Shown in pieces: positions 44,117-53,475 of a stretch of 64,000 nucleotides of DNA; the stretch's first letter is position 1, and every line of letters begins with the position of its first letter. Source of the DNA: Oscillospiraceae bacterium. Lineage in GTDB: Bacteria; Bacillota; Clostridia; Oscillospirales; Acutalibacteraceae. The position numbers were made by a program, and so were the translations under genes. Where the stretch lies: the NCBI GenBank assembly GCA_015066345.1, contig SVOQ01000006.1:1-64000 (forward strand), read 5' to 3'. The notes below the pieces were generated by a model. That model was not told where the DNA came from and did not search any database. It was given only the letters and a program-made list of their open reading frames with translations.

Positions 44117-44146
44117 GGCACAAGTGCCATTCCTCATTCCTAATTA
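44117..44146. repeat. GGCAC hairpin and ATTCCTC heptads
   Basis: GGCAC-AA-GTGCC follows the array directly and runs into ATTCCTCATTCCTAATTA, the same heptads as at 28521-28551. Confidence 0.55.
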
Positions 44147-44162
44147 ATTTTTCATTCATATA

Positions 44163-44191
44163 TTGCATTAACAAATATTGGGTGATATAAT
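44163..44191 (+). promoter_or_regulatory. hprK promoter
   Basis: TTGCAT (44163-44168) and a perfect TATAAT (44186-44191) are 17 bases apart, about 37 bases before the TTG start. Confidence 0.7.
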
Positions 44192-44228
44192 AATGTATAA
44201 ATACAATAATATGTAAGGAGGCGTTTTT

Positions 44229-45191
44229 TTGGCAGGAAAATACTCAGTAGCATTAAGCAAAGTTATCAAGGCTCATTCCCTTGAAACAATATATATGCCT
44301 GACAAACCCGAAAGCGAATTGGTAATCCGTTCCCAGGACGTTAACCGTCCCGGTCTTATGTTTGCAGGTTACGAAAAATACTTTGACCCGTTGCGTGTTG
44401 AATTCGTAGGTCTTGCTGAGATGAGCTATCTCACTGAGCTGGACGAAAATACCCAGCGCGAAAGGGTTGAACTGTTCTTCAGTCTTAAACCGCCCGTTGT
44501 AATTATTACCCGTAATATTGACATATTACCCGTAATGCTCGAAATGGCTGAGAAATACGAAGTACCCCTTCTCAGGACTGCCGAGCCCACATCGGAAATT
44601 ATGGCAACCCTTATATCCTATCTCAATACCGAACTTGCGGAGCGTATAACACGTCACGGTGTTATGGTTGAGGTTTACGGTGAAGGTATACTTATTTTAG
44701 GTGACAGTGGTGTCGGTAAGAGTGAAACCGCCGTTGAGCTTATTAAAAGAGGTCATCGTCTTATTGCCGATGATGCAGTTGAAATCCGTAAGGTTTCATC
44801 CAGAACTCTCGTTGGTGCTGCACCCGATAATATCCGTCACTTTATTGAGTTACGCGGTATCGGTATAGTTAACGCCCGAAACATTTTCGGTATCGGTTCA
44901 GTTAAACTTACCGAAAAAATCAATATGGTAATTCAACTTGAGCAATGGGACAGCTCAAAAGCATACGACAGGTTGGGTCTTGAGGACGAATATTTCAATA
45001 TTCTCGGTATCAAAGTTCCCGCTACGGTTGTACCCGTAAAACCCGGTCGAAATCTTGCCATTATCATTGAGATTGCGGCAATGAACAACCGTCAGAAACG
45101 TATGGGTTACAATGCGGCACGTGAGCTTATGCAACAGTTGGGTATGGGCGAGGTATATCCCGACCCTAAAGAATTGGAAGTATGGCACTAA
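44229..45191 (+). CDS. hprK: HPr kinase/phosphorylase
   Basis: The bifunctional enzyme phosphorylates and dephosphorylates Ser46 of HPr, the master switch of carbon catabolite control. The P-loop LILGDSGVGKSETAVELI, the HPrK signature IELRGIGIVNARNIFGIGSV and RLIADDAVEI are all present. The 320-residue length is normal. The start is TTG, seven bases after GGAGG. It leads the plus-strand operon with a glucokinase, which fits carbon-status sensing. Confidence 0.97.
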   Translation: MAGKYSVALSKVIKAHSLETIYMPDKPESELVIRSQDVNRPGLMFAGYEKYFDPLRVEFVGLAEMSYLTELDENTQRERVELFFSLKPPVVIITRNIDILPVMLEMAEKYEVPLLRTAEPTSEIMATLISYLNTELAERITRHGVMVEVYGEGILILGDSGVGKSETAVELIKRGHRLIADDAVEIRKVSSRTLVGAAPDNIRHFIELRGIGIVNARNIFGIGSVKLTEKINMVIQLEQWDSSKAYDRLGLEDEYFNILGIKVPATVVPVKPGRNLAIIIEIAAMNNRQKRMGYNAARELMQQLGMGEVYPDPKELEVWH

Positions 45192-45235
45192 GCCTTAATT
45201 AATGTTTAAAACTTTATCACAAGGAGACTATATTT

Positions 45236-46183
45236 ATGTACAGAATAGGTGTTGACCTTGGCGGAACAAATATCGCCGTAGGTGTTATTGACGAAAACTA
45301 CAAAATTATCGGCAGGGGCAAAGTTAAAACCCGTGCTCCCCGTCCTGCAGAAGCAATTTTTGATTCAATCAAAGAAGCGGTTGATATGGCGGTTGTAAAC
45401 GCAGGTATAAATTATGATGAAATCGTTTCAGTAGGTATCGGTACACCCGGCTCAGTTAATAAGGATACAGGTGCTATTGAATTTTCAAATAACCTTAAAT
45501 TCCACAACGTACCCGCAAAGGATATGCTTGAAGAAAGACTTAAAAAACCCGTTTACCTTGAAAACGATGCTAACGCAGCTGCATTGGGTGAAGCGGTAGC
45601 AGGTTGCGGTAACGGTGTTAAAAACTTTGTAGCCGTAACACTCGGTACAGGTGTAGGTAGCGGTATTATTATTGACGGTAAGATTTATCGCGGCAGTAAC
45701 TTCTGCGGTGGTGAAATGGGTCATATGGTAATCAATGTTGACGGTATCCCCTGTAACTGTGGCAGAAAGGGATGTTGGGAAAAATACGCATCTGCAACCG
45801 CACTTGTTTCACAGGCAGTTGAAGCAATGCAGGGTAACAAAGCAAGTCTTTTATGGCAGACCTGCGACGGTGACCTTAATAAAGTTGAAGGTAAAACAAT
45901 TTTCGAAGCTCTTGATATGGGTGACGAAACCGCAAAAGCAGTTGTTGACAGATACCTTTATTATGTTGCTGTCGGTCTTGCTAATGTTATTAACGCACTT
46001 CAGCCCGAGGCAGTTTGTATCGGTGGCGGTATCAGCGGTCAGGGTGAAAAGATACTTAAACCTATTCGTGATATGGTTAAAGCGGAACGTTATAGCGTTT
46101 ATGCCGAAAAACAGGCTAACATTCTTCCTGCCGCACTTGGTAATGACGCGGGTATTATCGGTGCCGCATTACTTGACGAATAA
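45236..46183 (+). CDS. glcK: ROK-family glucokinase
   Basis: The 315-residue kinase phosphorylates glucose at the 6 position. The ATP motif is GVDLGGTNIAVGVID, the sugar-binding segment is ENDANAAALGEA, and the zinc-binding ROK motif is CNCGRKGCWEKYAS with an upstream His in GGEMGHMVI. It lies 44 bases after hprK and shares a TAATG junction with murB. Confidence 0.94.
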   Translation: MYRIGVDLGGTNIAVGVIDENYKIIGRGKVKTRAPRPAEAIFDSIKEAVDMAVVNAGINYDEIVSVGIGTPGSVNKDTGAIEFSNNLKFHNVPAKDMLEERLKKPVYLENDANAAALGEAVAGCGNGVKNFVAVTLGTGVGSGIIIDGKIYRGSNFCGGEMGHMVINVDGIPCNCGRKGCWEKYASATALVSQAVEAMQGNKASLLWQTCDGDLNKVEGKTIFEALDMGDETAKAVVDRYLYYVAVGLANVINALQPEAVCIGGGISGQGEKILKPIRDMVKAERYSVYAEKQANILPAALGNDAGIIGAALLDE

Positions 46184-47103
46184 TGGTGAATATGAATAAT
46201 ACTTTTCAAGAATTATACAACTATGCCGAAAGTATAAATTGCGACGCGGCTTTGGGCGAACAGATGAGTTTACACACCTCCTTTAAAACGGGTGGTCCAT
46301 GTGGTATCAGACTTTCCCCAAAAGATACCGAGCAAATTATCCTTATAATTAACAAGGCAAAGGAACTTAATATCCCCTTTGTTATTTTAGGTAACGGTAC
46401 CAATGTTTTAGTCCCCGACGAGGGAATCAAAAAAGCCGTTATTATAATCGGTGACAAAATGTCTTCAATTGAACTTGAAGATGAAAACACCATCAGTTTT
46501 TCTGCGGGTGTAAACCTGGTTTCTCTTTGCCGATTTGCTCTCGAAAACAACCTTAGCGGTCTTGAGTTTGCATTCGGTATTCCCGGCACTTTAGGCGGCG
46601 CAATATATATGAACGCCGGTGCTTACGGCGGTGAGATGAAAGATGTTTTAACCCAGATTACTCACCTTACCCCCGATATGAAAAATGAAACCATCTCAGC
46701 AAAGGATGCGGACCTTTCATACCGTCACTCGGTGTATAAAAATAACTCTTGTATTATTTTAGGCGGTAAAGTTAAACTCACCCCCGACACCCGCGAAAAT
46801 ATAAAGGCTCGTATGGATGACTTCCTTGGCAGAAGAAAGGATAAACAACCCCTTGAATACCCCAGTGCAGGAAGCACATTCAAACGTCCCGAGGGATATT
46901 TTGCAGGCGCTCTTATTGAGCAATGTAATCTTAAAGGTAAATCCGTGGGCGGTGCTCAGGTCAGCGAAAAACACGCAGGTTTCGTAATAAATAAAGGCGG
47001 TGCTACATCCACCGATATATTAAACCTTATTGATTTTATTGGCGAAACCGTAAAGAATGAAACCGGAGTCACCCTTGAACCCGAAGTTATTGTTTTGAGG
47101 TAA
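46183..47103 (+). CDS. murB: UDP-N-acetylenolpyruvoylglucosamine reductase
   Basis: MurB makes UDP-MurNAc for peptidoglycan. The FAD-binding core VILGNGTNVLV, the segment GIPGTLGGAIYMNAGAYGGE and the catalytic region PSAGSTFKRP are present. The 306-residue length fits the short Gram-positive form. The ATG overlaps the glucokinase stop (TAATG). Confidence 0.96.
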   Translation: MVNMNNTFQELYNYAESINCDAALGEQMSLHTSFKTGGPCGIRLSPKDTEQIILIINKAKELNIPFVILGNGTNVLVPDEGIKKAVIIIGDKMSSIELEDENTISFSAGVNLVSLCRFALENNLSGLEFAFGIPGTLGGAIYMNAGAYGGEMKDVLTQITHLTPDMKNETISAKDADLSYRHSVYKNNSCIILGGKVKLTPDTRENIKARMDDFLGRRKDKQPLEYPSAGSTFKRPEGYFAGALIEQCNLKGKSVGGAQVSEKHAGFVINKGGATSTDILNLIDFIGETVKNETGVTLEPEVIVLR

Positions 47104-47106
47104 AAT

Positions 47107-48012
47107 ATGTCTTTTTCGTCAGATGTTAAAAACGAACTAACACAATCAATATCCTCCGCCTGTTGCTACAAGGCGGAGGCTTTCGGTATGCTTATTTTCG
47201 GAAGAGCCTTTTCAATTACGGAAATCTCCCTTATGACGGAGTTAAAAGAAATCGCCGAAAGATACTGTGCCTGTATACGTGATTTAACGGAGGTAACCCC
47301 TACCCTTACTTGCACAAGTGCAGGTAAATACAAGGTCAGTATCCCCGATAAAAGCGACCGTTTAAAAATACTCGATTATTTCGGTTATACGGGCAAGGAA
47401 CTGGCTTTAAGAGTAAATCTTGCAAACCTTGAGCAAACTAATGATGACTGTTGTTCAAGAGCTTTTCTCAGAGGTGCTTTTTTAGTTTGCGGAAGTGTAA
47501 CCGACCCCCAGAAAGATTATCACATTGAGTTCAATGTGCAAAAGTCAAAACTCTGTGATGACCTTATGCAGATAATTACCGATATCGGTCTTAAAGCAAA
47601 AAAGATAATCCGCAACAACGGTTATGTTTTATATAGTAAGGATGCGGAATCCGTTGAGGATTTCATAGGTACTATGGGTGCTAATAACGCCTTTTTATCC
47701 GTAATGCATACCCGTGCTATAAAGGACTTAAAAAACCAGATTAACCGTCGCTCCAATTTCGAATCCGCCAATATGAGCCGTTCAATTGAAGCGGGACTTA
47801 AACAGGTTGCACTTATTGAAGAAGTTCTTAAGAAAATATCACTTAATGATATGACCGAGGATCTTTCAAAGCTTTGCTCCTTAAGACTTGAAAATCCCGA
47901 TATATCTTTGGATGAATTGGGTAAGCTTATGACTCCTGAGCTTTCACGTTCCGCCGTCAGCAGACGTTTTAAAAAATTAGAAAAGATTGCCGAGGAACTG
48001 AAAGCAAAATGA
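47107..48012 (+). CDS. whiA: DNA-binding protein WhiA
   Basis: The 301-residue protein has the degenerate LAGLIDADG-like N-domain (RAFLRGAFLVCGSVTDPQKD) and a C-terminal helix-turn-helix (SLDELGKLMTPELSRSAVSRR). WhiA influences division and chromosome segregation in Gram-positives. In many Firmicutes it lies with rapZ and yvcK near murB; here those two are missing from the neighbourhood. It overlaps the next gene by four bases. Confidence 0.95.
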   Translation: MSFSSDVKNELTQSISSACCYKAEAFGMLIFGRAFSITEISLMTELKEIAERYCACIRDLTEVTPTLTCTSAGKYKVSIPDKSDRLKILDYFGYTGKELALRVNLANLEQTNDDCCSRAFLRGAFLVCGSVTDPQKDYHIEFNVQKSKLCDDLMQIITDIGLKAKKIIRNNGYVLYSKDAESVEDFIGTMGANNAFLSVMHTRAIKDLKNQINRRSNFESANMSRSIEAGLKQVALIEEVLKKISLNDMTEDLSKLCSLRLENPDISLDELGKLMTPELSRSAVSRRFKKLEKIAEELKAK

Positions 48013-48974
48013 GAGAATTTACAATAAATAAAAATGATTCGGGTCAGAGACTTGATAAGTATCTTACTAAGTCATTTCCCCTACTGCCCCAATCCCTGAT
48101 GTATAAGTACATACGCAGTAAGCGTATAAAAGTTAATTCCAAACGTTCCGAGATTTCATACAGGTTAAATGAAGGAGACGTTGTAACACTTTATATTAAC
48201 GACGAATTTTTCGAGCCTGTTAAACCCCGCTATGACTTTTTAAATGCGGGTAAGAATTTAAAAATAGTTTATGAGGATGAAAACATCATTCTTATAGACA
48301 AACCTGCGGGTCTTTTGTCCCACCCGGATGAGGGTAATTATACGGACACGGCAATAACCCGCGTAAAACGTTATTTATATGAAAAGGGTGAATACAACCC
48401 CGATAGCGAAACTTCATTTGCACCGGCTCTTGTTAATCGAATTGACAGAAATACCTGCGGTATTATAATCGGTGCTAAAAACTCCGAGGCTTTACGTATT
48501 CTTAACGAAAAACTCAAAAACCGTGAACTACACAAATTATATTTATGTGTAGTAATAGGCAAACTAAAAAGAGAAAGCGGTATTATTGAGGGATATCTGC
48601 AAAAGAACGAAAAGCAAAATCGGGTTTACGTCAGCGATAAATCAGGTGACAATACCAAGCACATATCCACAAAATATAAAGTTTTAGGGTATAAAGATGG
48701 TCTGTCATTAGTTGAAGTTGAACTTCTCACAGGGCGTACCCACCAGATAAGAGCCCATTTTTCACATCTTGGAAATCCCCTTTTAGGTGACGGAAAATAC
48801 GGCACTAACGCACAGAATAAAGAGTTCGGCTCTTACAAAAAGCAATTCCTTTACTCATATAAACTTGCTTTCGATTTCAATAGTGATGCAGGTATTTTAG
48901 AGTACCTTAATCACAAAGAGTTTGAAGTAGAGGATGTATGGTTTAAAAAAGCCTTTTACGAAGGAACAATATAA
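48009..48974 (+). CDS. RluA-family pseudouridine synthase
   Basis: The 321-residue enzyme has an N-terminal S4 RNA-binding domain (QRLDKYLTKSFPLLPQSLMY), the RluA catalytic motif VNRIDRNTCGIIIGAK with the catalytic Asp, and GRTHQIRAHFSHLGNPLLGD. It isomerises uridines in rRNA; which site cannot be told from sequence. Its ATG overlaps the whiA stop (ATGA). Confidence 0.92.
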   Translation: MREFTINKNDSGQRLDKYLTKSFPLLPQSLMYKYIRSKRIKVNSKRSEISYRLNEGDVVTLYINDEFFEPVKPRYDFLNAGKNLKIVYEDENIILIDKPAGLLSHPDEGNYTDTAITRVKRYLYEKGEYNPDSETSFAPALVNRIDRNTCGIIIGAKNSEALRILNEKLKNRELHKLYLCVVIGKLKRESGIIEGYLQKNEKQNRVYVSDKSGDNTKHISTKYKVLGYKDGLSLVEVELLTGRTHQIRAHFSHLGNPLLGDGKYGTNAQNKEFGSYKKQFLYSYKLAFDFNSDAGILEYLNHKEFEVEDVWFKKAFYEGTI

Positions 48975-48992
48975 AATCAGGAGATGAATAAA

Positions 48993-49817
48993 ATGAGTGA
49001 ATGTACTCACAATTGCAGTACCTGTTCACAGAACTGCTCTTCAAGAAAAGAACCCGAAAGCTTAATTGAAAAACCCCATGAGCTTTCAAATATTAAAAAA
49101 GTAATCGGTGTTGTCAGCGGTAAAGGTGGCGTAGGTAAATCCTTAGTTACTACACTTCTCGCCGTTTCAATGCAGAGAAAGGGCTATAAAACCGCTATTC
49201 TTGACGCGGATATTACAGGCGCCTCAATCCCCAAGGCTTTCGGCATTAAAGAGAAAGCGATGGGAACAGAAACCGGTATTATCCCATGCAGAACAAAAAC
49301 CGGCATTGAAATTATGTCCGTAAACCTTCTTCTCGAAAACGACACCGACCCCGTTGTATGGCGCGGTCCCGTTATTGCAGGTGCAGTAAAGCAGTTCTGG
49401 ACCGACGTTATATGGAATGACGTTGACTTTATGTTTGTTGATATGCCCCCCGGAACAGGTGACGTACCGCTTACTGTATTCCAGAGCCTTCCCGTTGACG
49501 GCATTGTTATTGTTGCCTCACCTCAGGAGCTTGTAGGTATGATTGTTGAAAAGGCAGTTAAAATGGCTGAGCTTATGAACATCCCCGTTATTGCTCTTGC
49601 GGAGAATATGGCTTACTTCCTCTGCCCCGATTGTGGCAAGAAGCATAGCATCTTCGGTGAAAGCCATATTAAAGAAATTGCAAAATCATATAATGTTGAT
49701 ACCGTGGCTCAGATTCCCATTAATAACAAACTTGCAGCAGCAGTTGACGCAGGTGCAATTGAGCTTTTCGAAGGCGATTGGTTGGACTCAGTTGCAGAAA
49801 AAATCGAAAAACTTTAA
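48993..49817 (+). CDS. Mrp/Nbp35-family iron-sulfur carrier ATPase
   Basis: The deviant Walker A GKGGVGKSLVTTLLAV, the MinD-like DADITGASIPKAFG and the ApbC/Mrp segment FVDMPPGTGDVPLTVFQSLP place it in the Fe-S cluster carrier family. A CxxC pair (CPDCGK) near the C-terminus binds the transferred cluster. An extra N-terminal Cys-rich tag (CTHNCSTCSQNC) resembles Nbp35. The ATG at 48993 is eight bases after AGGAG, whereas the ATG at 48984 would overlap that site. Hydrogenase genes nearby would need such a carrier. Confidence 0.9.
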   Translation: MSECTHNCSTCSQNCSSRKEPESLIEKPHELSNIKKVIGVVSGKGGVGKSLVTTLLAVSMQRKGYKTAILDADITGASIPKAFGIKEKAMGTETGIIPCRTKTGIEIMSVNLLLENDTDPVVWRGPVIAGAVKQFWTDVIWNDVDFMFVDMPPGTGDVPLTVFQSLPVDGIVIVASPQELVGMIVEKAVKMAELMNIPVIALAENMAYFLCPDCGKKHSIFGESHIKEIAKSYNVDTVAQIPINNKLAAAVDAGAIELFEGDWLDSVAEKIEKL

Positions 49818-49828
49818 TAACTGAAAAG

Positions 49829-49858
49829 GACTGCCGATTTTCTCGACAGTCTTTTTTG
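49829..49858 (+). terminator. Imperfect terminator after the mrp-like gene
   Basis: ACTG and CAGT with inner CG/CG pairs form a short stem (GGACTGCCG ... CGACAGTC) followed by TTTTTT, between the mrp-like gene and the HAD gene. It is weak, and read-through is likely. Confidence 0.5.
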
Positions 49859-49868
49859 AAAGGTAATT

Positions 49869-50549
49869 ATGAAAAAGAAAATTATACTCATTGACCTTGA
49901 TAACACCCTTATTGATTTTAACGAGTGCGCCCGTCATTCCGTTATTGATGCATTCGCTGAATTGGGCTTTACATATACCCCCAAGGTATTTGAAACCTTC
50001 ATTGAGGAAAACGTTAAAATATGGAAACGTCTTGAAAAAGGTGAAATTGCCAAGGCCCAATTACGAGCCGACAGATGGAACATAATTCTCGGAAGGCTCG
50101 GCATTGACTATGACGGCACAATTCTTGAAGAAATGTTTGAAAACGGTGTGGCACGCTACGCCTGCCCCGTTGAGGGTGCCTATGAGTTACTCGACTATCT
50201 TCAGGGTAAATATACGCTCTGCATAGTTTCAAACGGATTCAGATTTGTTCAGGAAAGCCGACTTAAAATCGGTGATTTTGAAAAGTATTTTGATGGTATT
50301 TTTGTATCTGAGGATATAGGTATACCTAAACCCGCCAAGGAGTTTTTCGACTATTGCTTTGAAAGGCTCGGTAATCCCCCTAAGGGTGACACCTTACTTA
50401 TAGGCGACAGTCTTTCGGCTGATATTATCGGGGGCATAAATTACGGCATCGACACAATATGGTTCAATAAAAACGGTGACCCTTTACCCGAGGACATCGA
50501 GCCCACGTACATAGTGAACAAGTTGGAAGAAATAAAAAGCATATTATAA
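49869..50549 (+). CDS. HAD-family phosphatase, YjjG-like nucleotidase
   Basis: The 226-residue protein has HAD motif I in LIDLDNTLIDF, motif II in CIVSNGF, and motif III/IV in KPAKEFFDYCFERLG and LIGDSLSADIIGG. The helical cap and overall pattern fit the YjjG noncanonical pyrimidine nucleotidase group. The exact substrate is not certain. Confidence 0.88.
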   Translation: MKKKIILIDLDNTLIDFNECARHSVIDAFAELGFTYTPKVFETFIEENVKIWKRLEKGEIAKAQLRADRWNIILGRLGIDYDGTILEEMFENGVARYACPVEGAYELLDYLQGKYTLCIVSNGFRFVQESRLKIGDFEKYFDGIFVSEDIGIPKPAKEFFDYCFERLGNPPKGDTLLIGDSLSADIIGGINYGIDTIWFNKNGDPLPEDIEPTYIVNKLEEIKSIL

Positions 50550-50552
50550 AAA

Positions 50553-50584
50553 AGTCTCTTAAAGTCAGTGAACTTTAAGAGACT
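50553..50584. terminator. Bidirectional terminator between converging genes
   Basis: A perfect 13 bp stem (AGTCTCTTAAAGT / ACTTTAAGAGACT) with A-rich and T-rich flanks stands between the HAD gene and the converging DUF898/PASTA gene. Confidence 0.85.
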
Positions 50585-50596
50585 TTTCATTTAGCT

Positions 50597-52921
50597 TTAT
50601 GTTAAATTGCAGGTATCTATTTTATACTCGCCATCAGTACCATCGTACACAATTTCAAACTCATACGGGTTACCATAATATTCAGGCGATGGTGCTCCAC
50701 CATTACATATAACCCTGTATCTACCGGGTCCCACTTCCTCCATAGACATAGTATTAATGTCCATATCGTAGAAGCCCATACCATAATTAGGCACATAATA
50801 AATTGTGCCATCAGCTTTAAACCAATCACCTGCATACGTAGTATTTCCCGGTACATCTGACGAATACGTTTGTGTAAATGTATCATCAATATAATTATAT
50901 GTAAAATCTGATGATAACGCTTTTCGTAAATCCTCCCATGTATTAACACACGGAACCGAACCGCACTCCACAATCTGCATACCATCAAAAACTGCCAACT
51001 CATAAGGGTTAGAGCAATCAATCATACCTTTACTTTCGAAATAATGATACAAAAACGATGTCGCATAATTCCAATTATTAACAAGCTCAAATGCCCTGCT
51101 TCTTGTAAGGTCGGGGTATTGGGGTGCTATGGCAATTTCCAAAATAACGGTTGAACCCTTTTCGAGTAAATCTCCATCAGAGTATGAACTTGAAATTACC
51201 GTACCCTCTGTATAATCCGAGGTTTCGGTATATGTAATCTCACAAATCAAGCCAACTGATTCAATCAGACTTACCGCATCTGATTCAGGGAAGCCTGTAA
51301 CGTAAGGAACGTATACGTCGGTATTCTCGGTAACCTCTTCGGGAGTTGAACCATCGTAATAATCATAATCATCGTAGTCATCTACGTAATCCTCATAGGG
51401 TGTGGGGTCAACGTAATCAACCGTATGACCTCCAAAACTACCTAAAAGAGGAACTGAAACGCCGAAAATTGCAAGAAGTGCAAATGCACCGACACCTAAA
51501 ACACCTACAAGTGCTATTACACCAAGAATTGCACCAACTACAACACCTGCTCCACCCTTTTTGGGTTCAACGCCCGATGCCTTCCACATAGCAATGGTAT
51601 CAAGCATTTTTTCATATTCAAAGGTTGTATCCTCGTTGGGATAATTGCCCTGACTTACGGCAACCTTAAACCAATATGCCGCCTCTCTCAATGCATCAAC
51701 ACAACGCTCATCATCGGCATTTTTAAATTCGTAAGCAAGTGCCTCATAATATTCCTTAAGTATGCGACTTGCCTCATAATTCCCCGCTTTTGCCGAACCC
51801 TTAACAAGGTCAATATATTCCTGCTCACTGTACTCTTTAACGTAGTAAGCATAATAGAGCATTGCCTGATGATATCCGCCGTAAGCGGATGTTCTGAGCA
51901 ATTCAATAGCTTCCTCATCATCATTGCCGCGGGAATTAATAAGCTCACAGGCATATATATACGAAGCATAGATATTGCCGTTTTGTGCCATTATCTTGAT
52001 TTCGTCAGGGCTTTCGTCGCCCTTGACACCGCTTCGTAATTTATCAAGCTCCGTATTATTGGCGGCAAGACCGTAAGCGGCTACGTTTTCAAGAGCAAAT
52101 TTTTCCTGCTCTCTGCTGAATTTTTTGTACTCTTCCGTTCTGTACAATGCATCCGTATTTACGCCGACCCATCTGAGGTATTTAACGTAAACGAACAAAT
52201 CAAATATACCGAAGGTTACAACACTAAGCAATGCCCAAAGAAGCATTTTGCCGAAGAGTCTGCCACCTAAACCGTTGAATGCCAAGGGACTTCCACCGAT
52301 TACGGTGTTTGAAAGCTTCCACCTTTCAAGCATCACCATGGCAAAGGGCATACCTATACCAAAGGTCACAAGCGAAAGCACAATGAAAAGCACGTGGTAG
52401 CCGAACCAACCACCTGCACCGCCTGTAAACTTACTTGCAGTTTCATCGGGGTCATCTGCATAAACCGTGTGGCTTGTCATCCACTTCTGAATGCTTAAGC
52501 CGAACCATATACCATATATACCGAATGTGATTATAGTAAGAATTACACCTAAAATATATTTACCGAAAAGCTTACCGCCGGTACCTGTAAACTTAAGCCT
52601 TCTGCCGTTTATTACCGTGTGGTTAACCCTCCAGCGCTCCATCATACACATAGCCCAAGGAACGGCTATACCCAAAGAGAAAACCGATATCAGACAATAT
52701 AAAATCTGATGACCTATGTAACCGAAGTATCCACCGTCAAAATATGACCTTTGGTCGCCTAAAACTCCGTCATCGCCAACGGGCGAAAGGTCATCATTGC
52801 CGTTTTTGCGAGATGCAAGTACCGCTATAAGTGCCACAAGACCGCCCACAATAAGAATAGCAATCAATGCAAATATAATAATACCCAAAACGCTAAAGCC
52901 AACGTTAGTAGCAACCTGCAT
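50597..52921 (-). CDS. DUF898 (YjgN-like) membrane protein with Sel1-like and PASTA regions
   Basis: The roughly 774-residue chimera begins with a membrane helix, then repeated DUF898/YjgN-like units (GYIGHQILYCLISVFSLGIA; GYHVLFIVLSLVTFGIGMPF), each followed by ERW and TVI-x-G motifs, about six helices in all. Next come a helical Sel1-like stretch (AQNGNIYASYIYACELINSR), another membrane helix (AILGVIALVGVLGVGAFALL), an Asp/Tyr-rich linker, a PASTA domain (VPYVTGFPESDAVSLIESVG) and an unknown C-terminal domain. The ATG at 52921 is eight bases after GGAG. It is probably an envelope sensor or structural protein, with no function established. Confidence 0.78.
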   Translation of the reverse strand: MQVATNVGFSVLGIIIFALIAILIVGGLVALIAVLASRKNGNDDLSPVGDDGVLGDQRSYFDGGYFGYIGHQILYCLISVFSLGIAVPWAMCMMERWRVNHTVINGRRLKFTGTGGKLFGKYILGVILTIITFGIYGIWFGLSIQKWMTSHTVYADDPDETASKFTGGAGGWFGYHVLFIVLSLVTFGIGMPFAMVMLERWKLSNTVIGGSPLAFNGLGGRLFGKMLLWALLSVVTFGIFDLFVYVKYLRWVGVNTDALYRTEEYKKFSREQEKFALENVAAYGLAANNTELDKLRSGVKGDESPDEIKIMAQNGNIYASYIYACELINSRGNDDEEAIELLRTSAYGGYHQAMLYYAYYVKEYSEQEYIDLVKGSAKAGNYEASRILKEYYEALAYEFKNADDERCVDALREAAYWFKVAVSQGNYPNEDTTFEYEKMLDTIAMWKASGVEPKKGGAGVVVGAILGVIALVGVLGVGAFALLAIFGVSVPLLGSFGGHTVDYVDPTPYEDYVDDYDDYDYYDGSTPEEVTENTDVYVPYVTGFPESDAVSLIESVGLICEITYTETSDYTEGTVISSSYSDGDLLEKGSTVILEIAIAPQYPDLTRSRAFELVNNWNYATSFLYHYFESKGMIDCSNPYELAVFDGMQIVECGSVPCVNTWEDLRKALSSDFTYNYIDDTFTQTYSSDVPGNTTYAGDWFKADGTIYYVPNYGMGFYDMDINTMSMEEVGPGRYRVICNGGAPSPEYYGNPYEFEIVYDGTDGEYKIDTCNLT

Positions 52922-52952
52922 AAAAGTCACTCCTCATCCATATTTTAAGTTC

Positions 52953-52981
52953 AAATTACCATATCATTTTTTATGTGTCAA
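52953..52981 (-). promoter_or_regulatory. Promoter for the DUF898/PASTA gene
   Basis: TTGACA (52976-52981) and TAATTT (52953-52958) are 17 bases apart on the minus strand, about 30 bases before the start. Confidence 0.6.
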
Positions 52982-52994
52982 TACGAAAAAAGAA

Positions 52995-53474
52995 TTATAA
53001 ATCACAAATATCGTCATATTTAACTTTTATAAGCTTATTAATATCCGAAACGGCAATTTCCACCTGAAGCCCGATTTTACCCGCACTGAAATATATCCTG
53101 TCACCATTTTGGGCGGATATATCAACGGTAGTAGGAAACAGCTTCTTCATTCCTATGGGTGAGCAACCCCCATGTATATATCCCGTAAGGGGTAAAAGTT
53201 CTTTTGATTTAATCATTTCAATACTTTTTTCGCCCACTGCCTTTGCCGCTTTTTTCAGATTAAGTTCTTTGCAAACGGGCACAAGAAATACGTAGTATTG
53301 CTTTGATTTACCGACGGTTACAAGGGTTTTGAACACCTTTTTAGGGTCTTCACCCAGAGTATTCGCCACGTCTTCCCCTGCTATTACACCACTTTCGGTA
53401 TAGTCGTGGACTATATATTCAATTTTCTTTTGGTCAAGAATACGCATTGCGTTTGTTTTTTCTTGTTTTGCCAT
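52995..53474 (-). CDS. ybaK: YbaK/EbsC-type Cys-tRNA(Pro) deacylase
   Basis: The 159-residue protein hydrolyses Cys-tRNA(Pro) made in error by prolyl-tRNA synthetase. The family pattern is seen in KKVFKTLVTVGKSKQYYVFL (catalytic Lys region), KKAAKAVGEKSIEMI and GYIHGGCSPIGMKK. The ATG at 53474 lies one base after the upstream stop and is preferred to a GTG at 53483 inside that gene. Length is normal. Confidence 0.92.
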   Translation of the reverse strand: MAKQEKTNAMRILDQKKIEYIVHDYTESGVIAGEDVANTLGEDPKKVFKTLVTVGKSKQYYVFLVPVCKELNLKKAAKAVGEKSIEMIKSKELLPLTGYIHGGCSPIGMKKLFPTTVDISAQNGDRIYFSAGKIGLQVEIAVSDINKLIKVKYDDICDL

Positions 53475-53475
53475 A

